A stretch of 64,000 nucleotides of DNA from Mycolicibacterium cosmeticum (GCF_000613185.1 NZ_CCBB010000001.1:1-64000); one strand, 5' to 3'; counted from the stretch's first letter, positions 52,994 through 61,275 are shown. A program made the numbers and translations. Notes: generated from the letters alone by a model not told the origin.

Positions 52994-54814
52994 GTGAGCG
53001 CGAACGTGACCCACAGCACTTTTGACACCGTCATCCGCCGCGGCCGCTGGTTCGACGGCACCGGCGCCCCCTCGGCGGTGCGCGATCTGGGCATCCGCGC
53101 GGGTCACGTCGTCGCCGTCAGCACCGGCGAGCTGGACACCACCGGATGCCCGCAGGTGATCGACGCCGCCGGGAAATGGGTGCTGCCCGGCATGCTGGAC
53201 ATCCACACCCACTACGACGTCGAGATCCTCGGCGGCCCCGCACTCGCCGAGTCACTGCGCCATGGCGTGACGACCGTGCTGCTCGGCTCGTGCTCGCTGT
53301 CGACGGTGCACGTCGGCGGCGAGGACGCCGGTGACCTGTTCGGCCGGGTCGAGGCCATCCCGCGCGAACACGTCATCGCCGCGGTCGACCGCCACAAGAG
53401 CTGGGACAGCGCCGACGGCTACGTCGACGCGCTGGAGAAATTGCCGCTGGGCCCGAACGTGGCGGCCTTCATCGGCCACTCCGACATCCGCACGGCGGTC
53501 ATGGGTCTGGACCGGGCCACCCGCGGCTCGCAGCGTCCGACCCGCGGCGAACAGGCCGAGATGGAGCGCATGCTGGCGGCGGCGCTGGAGGCCGGCTTTG
53601 TCGGGTTGTCCTCGCAGCAATTGCTTTTCGACAAGATCGACGGCGAGGTGTGCCGGTCGCGCACACTGCCGTCCACCTATGCCAAACCGCGTGAACTGCG
53701 CAGGCTCAAGGCCCAGCTGCGCCGCACCGGGCGGGTGCTGCAGTCCGGTCCGGACATCGCCAACCCGCTGAACCTGCTGTCGCAGCTGGCGCAGTCACTC
53801 GGCGTGTTCCGCAACCCACTCAAGACCAGCCTGCTCTCGGCCGCCGACGTGAAGTCCAATCCCCACGCGGTCAAGATCCTGGGCCCACTGGCCCGGCTGG
53901 TGAACGCGCTCGGCGGCAACTTCCGCTGGCAGCACCTGCCGGTGCCGTTCGAGGTGTACGCCGACGGCATCGACCTGGTGGTGTTCGAGGAATTCGGTAC
54001 CGGCGCCGCGGCCCTGCACCTGCGCGACGAGGTGGAACGCAACGAGCTGTTGCGAGACCCGCAGTACCGCAAGCAGTTCCGCAAGGACTACGAGAACAAG
54101 TTCGGGGTGCGGGTGTGGCAGCGGGACTTCTTCGACGCCGATATCGTCGACTGCCCGGACCCCTCGGTGATCGGCCGGTCGTTCGGTCAGGTGGCGCTGC
54201 ACCGCGGAATACATCCCGTCGACGCGTTCCTGGACCTGGTGTGCGAGCACGGCCGGGCACTGCGCTGGCGTACCACCATCTCCAATCACCGCCCCGCCGT
54301 ACTGAAAAAGCTGGCCCGCGAACCCGGAATCCAGATGGGCTTCTCCGACGCCGGTGCACACCTGCGCAACATGGCCTTCTACAACATGGGCCTGCGGTTG
54401 CTGCGGCACGTGTACGACGCCGAGAAGGCCGGCCGGCCGTTCATGTCGGTCGAGCACGCCGTGCACCGGCTCACCGGTGAACTGGCCGACTGGTACCGCC
54501 TGGACGCCGGCCACCTGCGGATCGGGGACCGCGCCGACGTGGTGATCGTCGACCCGGCCCGGCTCGACGCCACGTTGGAGACCTACGCCGAAGAGCCCGT
54601 CGACCAGTACGGCGGCTTGTCACGGATGGTCAACCGCAACGACGACGCCGTGTGCGCCGTGCTGGTCGGCGGCCGGCTGGTGTTCGCCGCGGGCTCCCCC
54701 ACCGACCTGGTCGGCCGACGGCGCACCGGCCGCTTCCTGCGCGCGGCGCACCGGGCGCCCGCGCTGCCCATCGACCGCGACGAAGCAAGAGGTGAACTGT
54801 CCAGTGTCAGCTGA
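52994..54814 (+). CDS. N-acyl-D-amino-acid deacylase-like amidohydrolase
   Basis: 606 residues from GTG 52994. Amidohydrolase with small beta-domain and TIM barrel: the metal site DIHTHYDVEILG, HGVTTVLLGSCSLS, HSDIRTAVMG, and Asp in FSDAGAHLRNMAF. The C-terminal RIGDRADVVIVDPARL and NRNDDAVCAVLVGGRLVF blocks are as in D-aminoacylases. Mycobacteria carry several such proteins of unproven substrate. The 3' end overlaps the next gene by 11 bases. Confidence 0.87.
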   Translation: MSANVTHSTFDTVIRRGRWFDGTGAPSAVRDLGIRAGHVVAVSTGELDTTGCPQVIDAAGKWVLPGMLDIHTHYDVEILGGPALAESLRHGVTTVLLGSCSLSTVHVGGEDAGDLFGRVEAIPREHVIAAVDRHKSWDSADGYVDALEKLPLGPNVAAFIGHSDIRTAVMGLDRATRGSQRPTRGEQAEMERMLAAALEAGFVGLSSQQLLFDKIDGEVCRSRTLPSTYAKPRELRRLKAQLRRTGRVLQSGPDIANPLNLLSQLAQSLGVFRNPLKTSLLSAADVKSNPHAVKILGPLARLVNALGGNFRWQHLPVPFEVYADGIDLVVFEEFGTGAAALHLRDEVERNELLRDPQYRKQFRKDYENKFGVRVWQRDFFDADIVDCPDPSVIGRSFGQVALHRGIHPVDAFLDLVCEHGRALRWRTTISNHRPAVLKKLAREPGIQMGFSDAGAHLRNMAFYNMGLRLLRHVYDAEKAGRPFMSVEHAVHRLTGELADWYRLDAGHLRIGDRADVVIVDPARLDATLETYAEEPVDQYGGLSRMVNRNDDAVCAVLVGGRLVFAAGSPTDLVGRRRTGRFLRAAHRAPALPIDRDEARGELSSVS

Positions 54815-55247
54815 AGATACGGTACGGCGGATGTGGAAGGCGCTGTCGGACCGGAACTGGGAGGCGGTCAAGGCCGAACTGGCCGACGACTGCATCTACG
54901 CCGATATGCCGGTCGGGCCGGCGGCGTCCGCGCGCGGGCCCGAGGACATCGTCAAACGGCTCAAGATCGGGCTGGAACCGCTGGCCTCCTACGTGAACCA
55001 CGACGGAACGCTGGTCGCCGACGGGGACACCGTCATGTACGAGCATTCCGAGACATGGGAGTGGCGCTCCGGGGAGACGGCCGTGCTGCGCTTCGTCAGC
55101 GTGCACGAGGTCCGCGACGACCGGATCACGTTGTGGAAGGACTACTGGGACATGGGGGCGTTGGTGAACTTCGCGCCGTCGACGTGGATGGACGACCTGG
55201 CCCGCTCCGACATGTCCTGGATCTACGACGCCACCGGGCAGATCTGA
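54804..55247 (+). CDS. SnoaL/NTF2-like protein (limonene-epoxide hydrolase-like)
   Basis: 147 residues from GTG 54804, supported by an AGAGGTGA site 8 bases upstream. One NTF2-like cone: TVRRMWKALSDRNWEAVKAELADDCIYADMPVGPAA, VADGDTVMYEHSETWEW, then FVSVHEVRDDRITLWKDYWDMG. The D-x-W-K-D-Y-W-D end resembles epoxide hydrolases and related polyketide cyclases. It overlaps the deacylase gene in front by 11 bases, so the pair probably work together. Confidence 0.82.
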   Translation: MSAEDTVRRMWKALSDRNWEAVKAELADDCIYADMPVGPAASARGPEDIVKRLKIGLEPLASYVNHDGTLVADGDTVMYEHSETWEWRSGETAVLRFVSVHEVRDDRITLWKDYWDMGALVNFAPSTWMDDLARSDMSWIYDATGQI

Positions 55248-55284
55248 GACTGAACCGGACGGCAGTCGGGTACGTGCACGGGTT

Positions 55285-55773
55285 ATGAACACTCGAATCC
55301 GCCGCCTCTGCGTCGTCGCCGTGACGGCCTTGGTCCTGCTCGGCCTCACCGCCCCCACGGCCCTGGCCGACGACCGCCTGCAATTCACCGGCACCACCCT
55401 CTCGGGCGCCCCGTTCAACGGCGCCACTCTGCAGGGCCGGCCCGCCGTGCTGTGGTTCTGGACGCCGTGGTGTCCGTTCTGCAACCAGGAAGCGCCCAGC
55501 GTCAGCCATGTCGCCGCGGCCAACCCCGGTGTCACGTTCGTCGGCGTGGCCGCCCGTTCGGACGTGGCCGCCATGCAGGGCTTCGTGTCCAGATACAACC
55601 TGGGTTTCACCAACCTCAACGACGCCGACGGCTCCATCTGGGCACGGTTCAACGTCCCGTGGCAGCCGGCCTATCTGTTCGTGAAGCGCGACGGCACCTC
55701 GTCGTTCGTGAACAACCCCACCTCCGCGATGTCCGAACAGGAATTGTCCGACCGCGTGGCTGCCCTGGCCTGA
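55285..55773 (+). CDS. Secreted thioredoxin-like disulfide protein (DsbF/Mpt53 type)
   Basis: 162 residues; signal peptide to about residue 28 (ALADD). The active site is WCPFC (Cys63, Cys66) within AVLWFWTPWCPFCNQEAPS, and the cis-Pro loop is VPWQPAYLF. The LQFTGTTLSGAPFNGATLQGRPAVLWFW start is typical of the mycobacterial DsbF/Mpt53 (Rv1677, Rv2878c) group, which oxidises exported proteins. It is directly followed by ccdA, with 1 base between stop and start. Confidence 0.92.
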   Translation: MNTRIRRLCVVAVTALVLLGLTAPTALADDRLQFTGTTLSGAPFNGATLQGRPAVLWFWTPWCPFCNQEAPSVSHVAAANPGVTFVGVAARSDVAAMQGFVSRYNLGFTNLNDADGSIWARFNVPWQPAYLFVKRDGTSSFVNNPTSAMSEQELSDRVAALA

Positions 55774-55774
55774 G

Positions 55775-56623
55775 GTGGCCACCGAGCTGGTCGGATTGGC
55801 GTTCAGTGCCGGACTGGTCGCCGCGCTGAATCCGTGTGGGTTCGCCATGCTGCCGGCGTATCTGGCGCTGGTGGTGCAGCGGGACGGCCGGCCCGCCCGC
55901 GCACTGGGCCGGGCCCTGGCGGCCACAGCCGCGATGACGGTCGGCGTCATGGCGGTGTTCGCCGGGTTCGGCACGCTGGCGGTCTCGGTGGCCTCCACCA
56001 TTCAGCGCTATCTGCCGTACGTGACGGTGGGCATCGGCGTGCTGCTGGTGGTGCTCGGCGGGTGGCTGCTGGCCGGACGGCGGGTGGGGGTACCGCTGTC
56101 GGCCGGCGCGCGCTGGGCGCCCACCGCCCGGCTGGGCTCGATGTTGGGGTACGGCGCCGGTTTCGCGTTGGCGTCGCTGTCCTGCACGGTGGGGCCTTTT
56201 CTCGCGGTGACGGCCGGGGCGGCCCGGGCGGGCACGCTGCGCGACGCCGTCGGGGTGTACCTGGCCTACGCCGCGGGCTTCGCGCTGATCGTCGGGACGC
56301 TGGCGGTCTCGGTGGCCGTCGCGAGCTCCGCGCTGCTCGACCGGTTGCGCCGAATCCTGCCCTACGTCAACAGGATCGGCGGGCTGCTGCTGGTTCTGGT
56401 CGGCGCGTACGTGACCTATTACGGCGTCTACGAGATCCGGTTGTTCAGCGGCGACGCGGGGGTGGTCGACCCGGTGATCACCGCCGCCGGCCACCTGCAG
56501 GCGGCCCTTGCCGGGTGGGTGCACCAGCACGGCGCGCTGCCCTGGCTGGTGGCGCTGATCGCCCTCTGTGGGCTCACCGCGACAGCAGTGCGACACCGGC
56601 GACGATCAGGGCGCCGACCTTGA
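55775..56623 (+). CDS. ccdA: CcdA-like membrane thiol electron carrier
   Basis: 282 residues, GTG start 1 base after the DsbF-like stop. Six helices with the two redox Cys of the DsbD/CcdA family (LNPCGFAMLPAYLAL and SLSCTVGPFLAV). It moves electrons or disulfides across the membrane to its thioredoxin-like partner. The pair resembles Rv2878c-Rv2877c of M. tuberculosis as I remember it. The final 50 bases overlap a convergent membrane protein gene; the long C-terminal helix beyond residue ~235 is an addition. Confidence 0.9.
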   Translation: MATELVGLAFSAGLVAALNPCGFAMLPAYLALVVQRDGRPARALGRALAATAAMTVGVMAVFAGFGTLAVSVASTIQRYLPYVTVGIGVLLVVLGGWLLAGRRVGVPLSAGARWAPTARLGSMLGYGAGFALASLSCTVGPFLAVTAGAARAGTLRDAVGVYLAYAAGFALIVGTLAVSVAVASSALLDRLRRILPYVNRIGGLLLVLVGAYVTYYGVYEIRLFSGDAGVVDPVITAAGHLQAALAGWVHQHGALPWLVALIALCGLTATAVRHRRRSGRRP

Positions 56624-56999
56624 CCACCTCGAGCCCGACGTAGGCGTAATGGGCGCGCGATCGCGGGGCGTCCGAGCCGGCCAGCACCGCGTCGGAGCGG
56701 CGGGTGAGCCCGGGGCGCACCGCCAGCAACTGCACGACCAGTGCGCCGACCGCCGTGGTGGCCGCGGCAATCGCCAGCGTCGGGAACCGCGCCCACACAA
56801 CGGAAGTGAGCAGGACGATCGCCAGCACCGCTTCGACGCCGTTCAGCGCGCGGAACACCAGCCGTCCGATGCCCAGACCGATCGGCAGCGTGACACCGGG
56901 TGCGCGGAATTTCAGCGGCGCCTCGATGAACGAGATGGCCAGCACCATGCCGAGCCAGACGAAATTCGCGGCAACCGCGGTCGCGGCGGCAGCACCCAT
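56574..56999 (-). CDS. Small membrane protein behind the CMD gene
   Basis: 141 residues, four membrane helices (TAVAANFVWLGMVLAISFIEAP, LVFRALNGVEAVLAIVLLTSVV, LAIAAATTAVGALVVQLLAV, YVGLEVVKVGALIVAGVALL). It starts 18 bases after the stop of the carboxymuconolactone-decarboxylase-like gene on the same strand, so it belongs to the transcript headed by the KstR-type box. The F-IEAPLKFRAPGVT phrase recalls other actinobacterial DUF membrane proteins; family not assigned. Confidence 0.75.
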   Translation of the reverse strand: MGAAAATAVAANFVWLGMVLAISFIEAPLKFRAPGVTLPIGLGIGRLVFRALNGVEAVLAIVLLTSVVWARFPTLAIAAATTAVGALVVQLLAVRPGLTRRSDAVLAGSDAPRSRAHYAYVGLEVVKVGALIVAGVALLSR

Positions 57000-57017
57000 G
57001 ACATTGCCCAGGGGATG

Positions 57018-57500
57018 TCAGAGGGTGATCTTGCAGCTCTGGCCGATGTCCAGGGTGCGCAGCATCCGCCCCATGCCCAGCCACATGGCACAGGACAACG
57101 CGAGGTCGGTCAGGAGTTCGTCGTCGAACTCGGCCGAGCACCGCGCCCAGAATTCTTCGTCGTCGCGCAGCCCGGTGTGGTCGCGGGCGAATCGCTCGGC
57201 GAATTCCGCTGCCACCCGCTCCTGCGCGCTGTAGCCGGGCCAGGTCCGCCACTCGTGGGCATGGTCGTAGAGGTCTTCGTCGACGCCGGCGGCGATCCCG
57301 TCCGAATCCCGGGTGTTCTGGCACACCACGCATTCGTTGTCCAGGGCGATCACCATCCGGGCCAACTCCCGGACCCGCATCGGCAGCCGGTTCTTGGTGT
57401 AGACCGCATTGGTGAAACCGGCCATGGCGACCCCGATATCGGGTGACTTGAGCACCCAGGCGGCGGCGTCATCGTCGGGGAAATCTCCGATTCGGCTCAT
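57018..57500 (-). CDS. Carboxymuconolactone decarboxylase/AhpD-like protein under KstR-type box
   Basis: 160 residues. CMD/AhpD helical fold: RLPMRVRELARMVIALDNECVVCQNTRDSDG with the ECVVCQ Cys pair (CxxC), and a His-free variant of the usual CxxCxxxH. The DLALSCAMWLGMGRMLRTLDIGQSCKITL end is typical of the larger CMD proteins of actinobacteria. A perfect KstR-type box sits 32 bases before the ATG, so it probably belongs to the sterol regulon, where CMD-like proteins are used in ring and side-chain catabolism. Heads a two-gene operon. Confidence 0.85.
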   Translation of the reverse strand: MSRIGDFPDDDAAAWVLKSPDIGVAMAGFTNAVYTKNRLPMRVRELARMVIALDNECVVCQNTRDSDGIAAGVDEDLYDHAHEWRTWPGYSAQERVAAEFAERFARDHTGLRDDEEFWARCSAEFDDELLTDLALSCAMWLGMGRMLRTLDIGQSCKITL

Positions 57501-57531
57501 GCTGCGAAGAGTACGCCCGATGGCCGCGAAT

Positions 57532-57545
57532 TGGAACGCGTTCTA
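57532..57545. promoter_or_regulatory. KstR-type operator before the CMD-like gene
   Basis: TGGAACGCGTTCTA matches TnnAACnnGTTnnA at all defined positions, and GAACGCGTTC is a perfect palindrome. It lies 32 bases before the start at 57500 and just after the stop of the DHA2 exporter. Confidence 0.75.
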
Positions 57546-57550
57546 GTTTT

Positions 57551-59593
57551 TCACCGGGCGGCCGCCAGGGCCGGCCGGTCGTCGATCCATTCGCGCTGCA
57601 CCAGCATGCGGTGTGCGATGCGCTCCAGCGCGGCTTCGACCTGCAGCCGGTCCGGGCGGCCCTGATAGTCGGCCGACACCGCCAGCTTGTCGACGATCCG
57701 GCCGACCAGTGCGGCGGTCACCGCGTTGACCTGGGCGGCGCCCGGCTGGGTCAGCCAGAGCCGATCCCCGGTGCGCAGTGCGTAGCCGGTGTCGACCAGC
57801 CGGTCGAAGACCGGCTCCAGCACCTCGGGCGGCACCCGCCGGCGTTCGGCGATCTCCGGCAGGGTTGCCGAGCCGAAAGACTGGCTGTGCCGGTAGATCT
57901 GGACCAGCGCCCACAACCGGGCGACGTCGAGGTCGCAGCCCTGGCTGCCGGCCAGGTTGCGCAGCCGGATCTCCGGTGAATCCCGGAACATCCGGGCCAC
58001 CGCCCGTTCCAGGATGTCGTCCGGGGATTCCGTGCCGGGCATCCCGAAGCCGTCACCGAGGTCACCCGCCGAGACCGCCTCGATCTCGCGCAGCGGGATC
58101 TCCTTGAGGAACAGGGCCACCACGAACCCGACCACCGCGACGGGCGCCGCGCAGAGGAAGACCAGACCGAGCGCGTCGGCGTACGCGTCGACGATCGGCG
58201 CGGCCACCTCGGCGGGCAACTCGTGCAAGGCTTTCGGTGACTGCGCCGCGGTCGCGGGCAGCCCGCCGGCCGCCAGAGCCTGGGCGAGCCGGCCGGACAG
58301 GAAATTGGTGAACAGCGAGCCGAAGATGGCCGCCCCGAACGAGCTGCCGATGGTCCGGAAGAAGGTCACCCCCGAGGTGGCGACGCCGAGATCGTCGAAC
58401 CGTGCCGTGTTCTGCACCACCAGCACCAGCACCTGCATGCACAGGCCGATACCGGTGCCGAGCAGGAACAGGTAGGCCGATTGCAGCCAGACCGACGTCG
58501 CGGCGTCCATCCGGGACAGCAGGACGAAGGCGACCGCCATGACGGCCGTGCCGGCGACCGGGAACATCTTGTACCGGCCGGTGCGGCCGACCAGCGCACC
58601 GCTGCCGATCGAGGTGAGCAGCATGCCCGCCACCATCGGCAGCGTGCGCAGACCCGAGGTCGTTGCCGATACGCCGTCGACGAACTGCATGAAGGTGGGC
58701 AGGAAGGTCATCGCGCCCAGCATCGCGAAGCCCACGATGAAGGCCAGCACGCAGCACACCGCGAAGACCGGGCTGGCGAACAACCTGATCGGCAGGATCG
58801 GTTCGGCCGCACGGATTTCCGCCCAAACGAAGGCGGCCAGGATGACCGCCGCCCCGGCGAACAGCCCGATGATGACCGGCGACGACCACGCATACTCGGC
58901 GCCGCCCCAGCTGGTGGCCAGGGTCAGGCCGGCCGCCCCGAGGCCCACCAGGACGATGCCCAGATAGTCGATCACCGGCTTGGTGCGGCCGGCCAGCGCC
59001 GGGATGGCCACGGCGGCCACCGCGAACACGACGACGGCCACCGGCACGTTGATCCAGAACGCCCAGCGCCAGGACAGATGGTCGGTGAAGAAGCCACCCA
59101 ACAGCGGTCCGATCACGGTCGTCACGCCGAACACGGCCCCGAGCGCTCCCTGGTATCGCCCTCGATCGCGCAGCGGGATCACCTCGCCGATGACGGCGGT
59201 CGCGGTGACCATGATGGCGCCACCGCCGATGCCCTGCAGCGCCCGCGCCGCGACCAACATCGTCATCGATTGCGCGAGCCCGCAGAGCACCGATCCGGCC
59301 AGGAAGAACACGATCGAGACCTGGAAGACGGTTTTGCGGCCGAACAGGTCGCCGAGCTTGCCGACGATGGCCGTGGCGATGGTGGAGGCGAGCAGATAGC
59401 TTGTCACCACCCAGGATTGGTGGCCGGCGCCGCCCAGGTCGGCCACCACGGTGGGCAGCGCGGTGGCGACGATGGTCTGGTCGAGGGCCGCCAGCAGCAT
59501 GCCCAGCAGCACGGCGACGAAGACGATGTTGCGTCGTTGCGATCCGATTGCCCCGGCGGCGTCGGTGTCCGGCCGTGCGGGTGCCTCGGTCAT
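57551..59593 (-). CDS. DHA2-family MFS exporter with C-terminal winged-helix-like domain (Rv1877 type)
   Basis: 680 residues. Fourteen helices of the DHA2/EmrB type: ALDQTIVATALPTVVADLGG in helix 1, GKLGDLFGRKTVFQVSIVFFLAGS (motif A), and ALQGIGGGAIMVTATAVIGE (motif C). After residue ~510 a soluble extension of ~170 residues follows, with SATLPEIAERRRVPPEVLEPVFDRLVDTGYALRTGDRLWLTQPG reading as a winged helix. From memory this equals M. tuberculosis Rv1877, which also lies next to bfrA. Drug or lipid export is likely; the role of the tail is unknown. Confidence 0.9.
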   Translation of the reverse strand: MTEAPARPDTDAAGAIGSQRRNIVFVAVLLGMLLAALDQTIVATALPTVVADLGGAGHQSWVVTSYLLASTIATAIVGKLGDLFGRKTVFQVSIVFFLAGSVLCGLAQSMTMLVAARALQGIGGGAIMVTATAVIGEVIPLRDRGRYQGALGAVFGVTTVIGPLLGGFFTDHLSWRWAFWINVPVAVVVFAVAAVAIPALAGRTKPVIDYLGIVLVGLGAAGLTLATSWGGAEYAWSSPVIIGLFAGAAVILAAFVWAEIRAAEPILPIRLFASPVFAVCCVLAFIVGFAMLGAMTFLPTFMQFVDGVSATTSGLRTLPMVAGMLLTSIGSGALVGRTGRYKMFPVAGTAVMAVAFVLLSRMDAATSVWLQSAYLFLLGTGIGLCMQVLVLVVQNTARFDDLGVATSGVTFFRTIGSSFGAAIFGSLFTNFLSGRLAQALAAGGLPATAAQSPKALHELPAEVAAPIVDAYADALGLVFLCAAPVAVVGFVVALFLKEIPLREIEAVSAGDLGDGFGMPGTESPDDILERAVARMFRDSPEIRLRNLAGSQGCDLDVARLWALVQIYRHSQSFGSATLPEIAERRRVPPEVLEPVFDRLVDTGYALRTGDRLWLTQPGAAQVNAVTAALVGRIVDKLAVSADYQGRPDRLQVEAALERIAHRMLVQREWIDDRPALAAAR

Positions 59594-59633
59594 GGCGTCC
59601 TCCCCTGTTCACCCCGACCGCGCGATTATTAGC

Positions 59634-59644
59634 TTGGCTACCAA
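59634..59644. promoter_or_regulatory. Small palindrome before the DHA2 exporter
   Basis: TTGG-CTA-CCAA, a perfect inverted repeat in an AT-rich spot 41 bases before the exporter start, flanked by TATTA and TATA. A possible operator of an unidentified regulator. Confidence 0.4.
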
Positions 59645-59708
59645 TATACGCGACCGCCGACCGCCGACGGATGTGGTCGGCGGCCGGCGGGCGGCGTGTC
59701 GAGACGGG

Positions 59709-60188
59709 CTACTTGGGCGGACGCGAAACGCACTGCGCGGAGTACAGCGCCTCGCCGAGCTTGTCCATCAGCTCCAGCTGCGTCTCCAGGTAGTCGATGT
59801 GCTTCTCCTCGTCACCGAGGATCTGCTCGAACAGGTTCGCCGACACGGCATCCTGCTTCTCGCGGCACATGATGATGCCGGGCTTGAGCCGGGCCACCAC
59901 CTCGTATTCGATCGCCAGGTCGGCCTCGAACTGCTCGCGCAGCGTCTGGCCGACCCGCAAGGAGAACAGCCGCTGATAGTTCGGCAGCCCGTCGAGCAGC
60001 AGGATGCGGTCGGTGATCCATTCCGCGTGATGCATTTCCTCGATGGATTCCTCGCGCGTGTGTTGCGCCAATTCGGTGAATCCCCAATTGTCTTGCATCT
60101 TCGAATGCAGGAAATATTGGTTGATCGCCGTGAGTTCACTGGTCAACTGCTCGTTGAGCAGCTTCAGAACTTCCGGATCGCCTTGCAT
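59709..60188 (-). CDS. bfrA: Bacterioferritin BfrA
   Basis: 159 residues from ATG 60188. All di-iron ligands are in place (Glu18, Glu51, His54, Glu94, Glu127, His130) together with the heme ligand Met52. The sequence agrees nearly word for word with M. tuberculosis BfrA (Rv1876) as I remember it (LNEQLTSELTAINQYFLHSKMQDNWGF, LKPGIIMCREKQD, EKHIDYLETQLELMDKLGEALYSAQC). 24 subunits store iron as ferric mineral with heme between subunits. Divergent from a Bfd cassette across 262 bases with two IdeR-like boxes. Confidence 0.97.
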   Translation of the reverse strand: MQGDPEVLKLLNEQLTSELTAINQYFLHSKMQDNWGFTELAQHTREESIEEMHHAEWITDRILLLDGLPNYQRLFSLRVGQTLREQFEADLAIEYEVVARLKPGIIMCREKQDAVSANLFEQILGDEEKHIDYLETQLELMDKLGEALYSAQCVSRPPK

Positions 60189-60322
60189 TTCGCTCCTAAG
60201 CACCTTGAGGGCTGGTCAAGTGTTGCTCTTGCCGTGCACGTCTGAATCTAGTCCAGGCCGGACCCGGCGGCGAGCGCTTCGGCGGCGATTCGGCTCCGCG
60301 CGGTGGCGCGTCCACACACTCC

Positions 60323-60341
60323 ATAGGTGATGCTAACCCCA
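60323..60341. promoter_or_regulatory. IdeR-like iron box 1
   Basis: ATAGGTGATGCTAACCCCA agrees with the IdeR consensus TTAGGTTAGGCTAACCTAA at 14 of 19 positions, counted by eye. It lies 135 bases upstream of bfrA and 110 bases from the divergent cassette. IdeR can repress or activate ferritin genes by position. Confidence 0.6.
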
Positions 60342-60375
60342 GTCAGCGGGGCTGAGATGGACTGCCTGCCCTAAC

Positions 60376-60394
60376 TAAGGTTACACTTCCCTTA
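60376..60394. promoter_or_regulatory. IdeR-like iron box 2
   Basis: TAAGGTTACACTTCCCTTA agrees with the IdeR consensus at 13 of 19 positions. It is 57 bases before the GTG of the 211 aa gene and 188 bases upstream of bfrA; centre to centre it is 53 bases from box 1. Weaker than box 1 in the right arm. Confidence 0.5.
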
Positions 60395-60450
60395 CCTTGA
60401 GAGGCGGTGCCGCCGGCGCCGCGGTCCGGCGGCGACGGAGGTGATGGCCA

Positions 60451-61086
60451 GTGGGCGAATACCATTTACATTCGCTCATCCTGGCCGCCGATTATCGCGT
60501 CGACAATCCGGAATCGATGTGGAATGCGCTGAAAGCCCGCCAGGACTCCCTGGCGAATATCGATGCCCATCACGTCGTGCTTTACACGTCGATCTGGGAA
60601 CCGGGGCGAATTCTGGTGACGATCGGCATTTCACATCCGAATTCCGTGCGTGAAGTGCTGCGGTCGCCGGCCATCTTCGACCTTTTCGATATTTCCGGTG
60701 TCGAGGACATCCCGGCGATCTTCGCCGGCGAGGTCGTGGAGAAGATCGATCTCTACGACAGCGCCCCCGGCCCCGCCGAGAACGCCGTCGCCGGGGTGAT
60801 CGTCGGCGTGGTCGCCACCGTCGACAGCGTCGACGACCTGATGGTGAAGGTGCACGGGGCGCTGGACCGGTTCCGGCAGTCCGGCGTCCGCAAGATCTGG
60901 GTCTACCACGCGTTCGACGACGGACACGAGGTGCTGATCCTGCAGGAGATCGAGAACGAGGCCCGCGCCCGGCGCTGGATCGACCACCCCGACGCCGCGG
61001 CCGAGTGGATGGCGCAGGCCGGGTTCGGCGCCTACCCGTCCCTGTTCGTCGGCAAGTTCGCCCACCTGATGACGGTGGGGGGCTGA
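60451..61086 (+). CDS. Two-repeat ferredoxin-fold (ABM-like) protein, Bfd partner, copy 2
   Basis: 211 residues, GTG start. Two ~100-residue halves with the same strand-helix order as in copy 1: SLILAADYRVDNPESMWNAL...HHVVLYTSIWEPGRILVTI and VVATVDSVDDLMVKVHGALD...IWVYHAFDDGHEVLILQEI. Blocks such as GVEDIPAIFAGEVVEKIDL and FGAYPSLFVGKFAHLM are shared with the protein at 29631-30248. Followed after 3 bases by a Bfd gene and divergent from bfrA. It may shape or regulate iron release from bacterioferritin; family name unknown to me. Confidence 0.82.
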   Translation: MGEYHLHSLILAADYRVDNPESMWNALKARQDSLANIDAHHVVLYTSIWEPGRILVTIGISHPNSVREVLRSPAIFDLFDISGVEDIPAIFAGEVVEKIDLYDSAPGPAENAVAGVIVGVVATVDSVDDLMVKVHGALDRFRQSGVRKIWVYHAFDDGHEVLILQEIENEARARRWIDHPDAAAEWMAQAGFGAYPSLFVGKFAHLMTVGG

Positions 61087-61089
61087 GCC

Positions 61090-61275
61090 GTGTTCGTCTG
61101 CCTGTGCACCGGTGCCACCACCCAGGCCGTCAGCGAGGCCGTCGCGGCGGGCGCCACCACGTCCAAGCAGATCGCCGAGGCCTGCGGGGCCGGCTCCGAC
61201 TGCGGCCGGTGCCGCCGCACCTTGCGCGCCATCCTGGCGGCATCGCGCGAATGCCCGGTGCATGCCGCCGGTTAG
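61090..61275 (+). CDS. bfd: Bacterioferritin-associated ferredoxin, copy 2
   Basis: 61 residues, GTG start. Cys spacing C4-x-C6-x31-C38-x2-C41 (VCLCTG and DCGRCRR), identical to copy 1, for a [2Fe-2S] cluster. As the copy closest to bfrA and under the IdeR-like boxes it is the best candidate for the physiological reductant of BfrA. Its last 4 bases overlap the enoyl-CoA hydratase end on the other strand. Confidence 0.88.
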   Translation: MFVCLCTGATTQAVSEAVAAGATTSKQIAEACGAGSDCGRCRRTLRAILAASRECPVHAAG

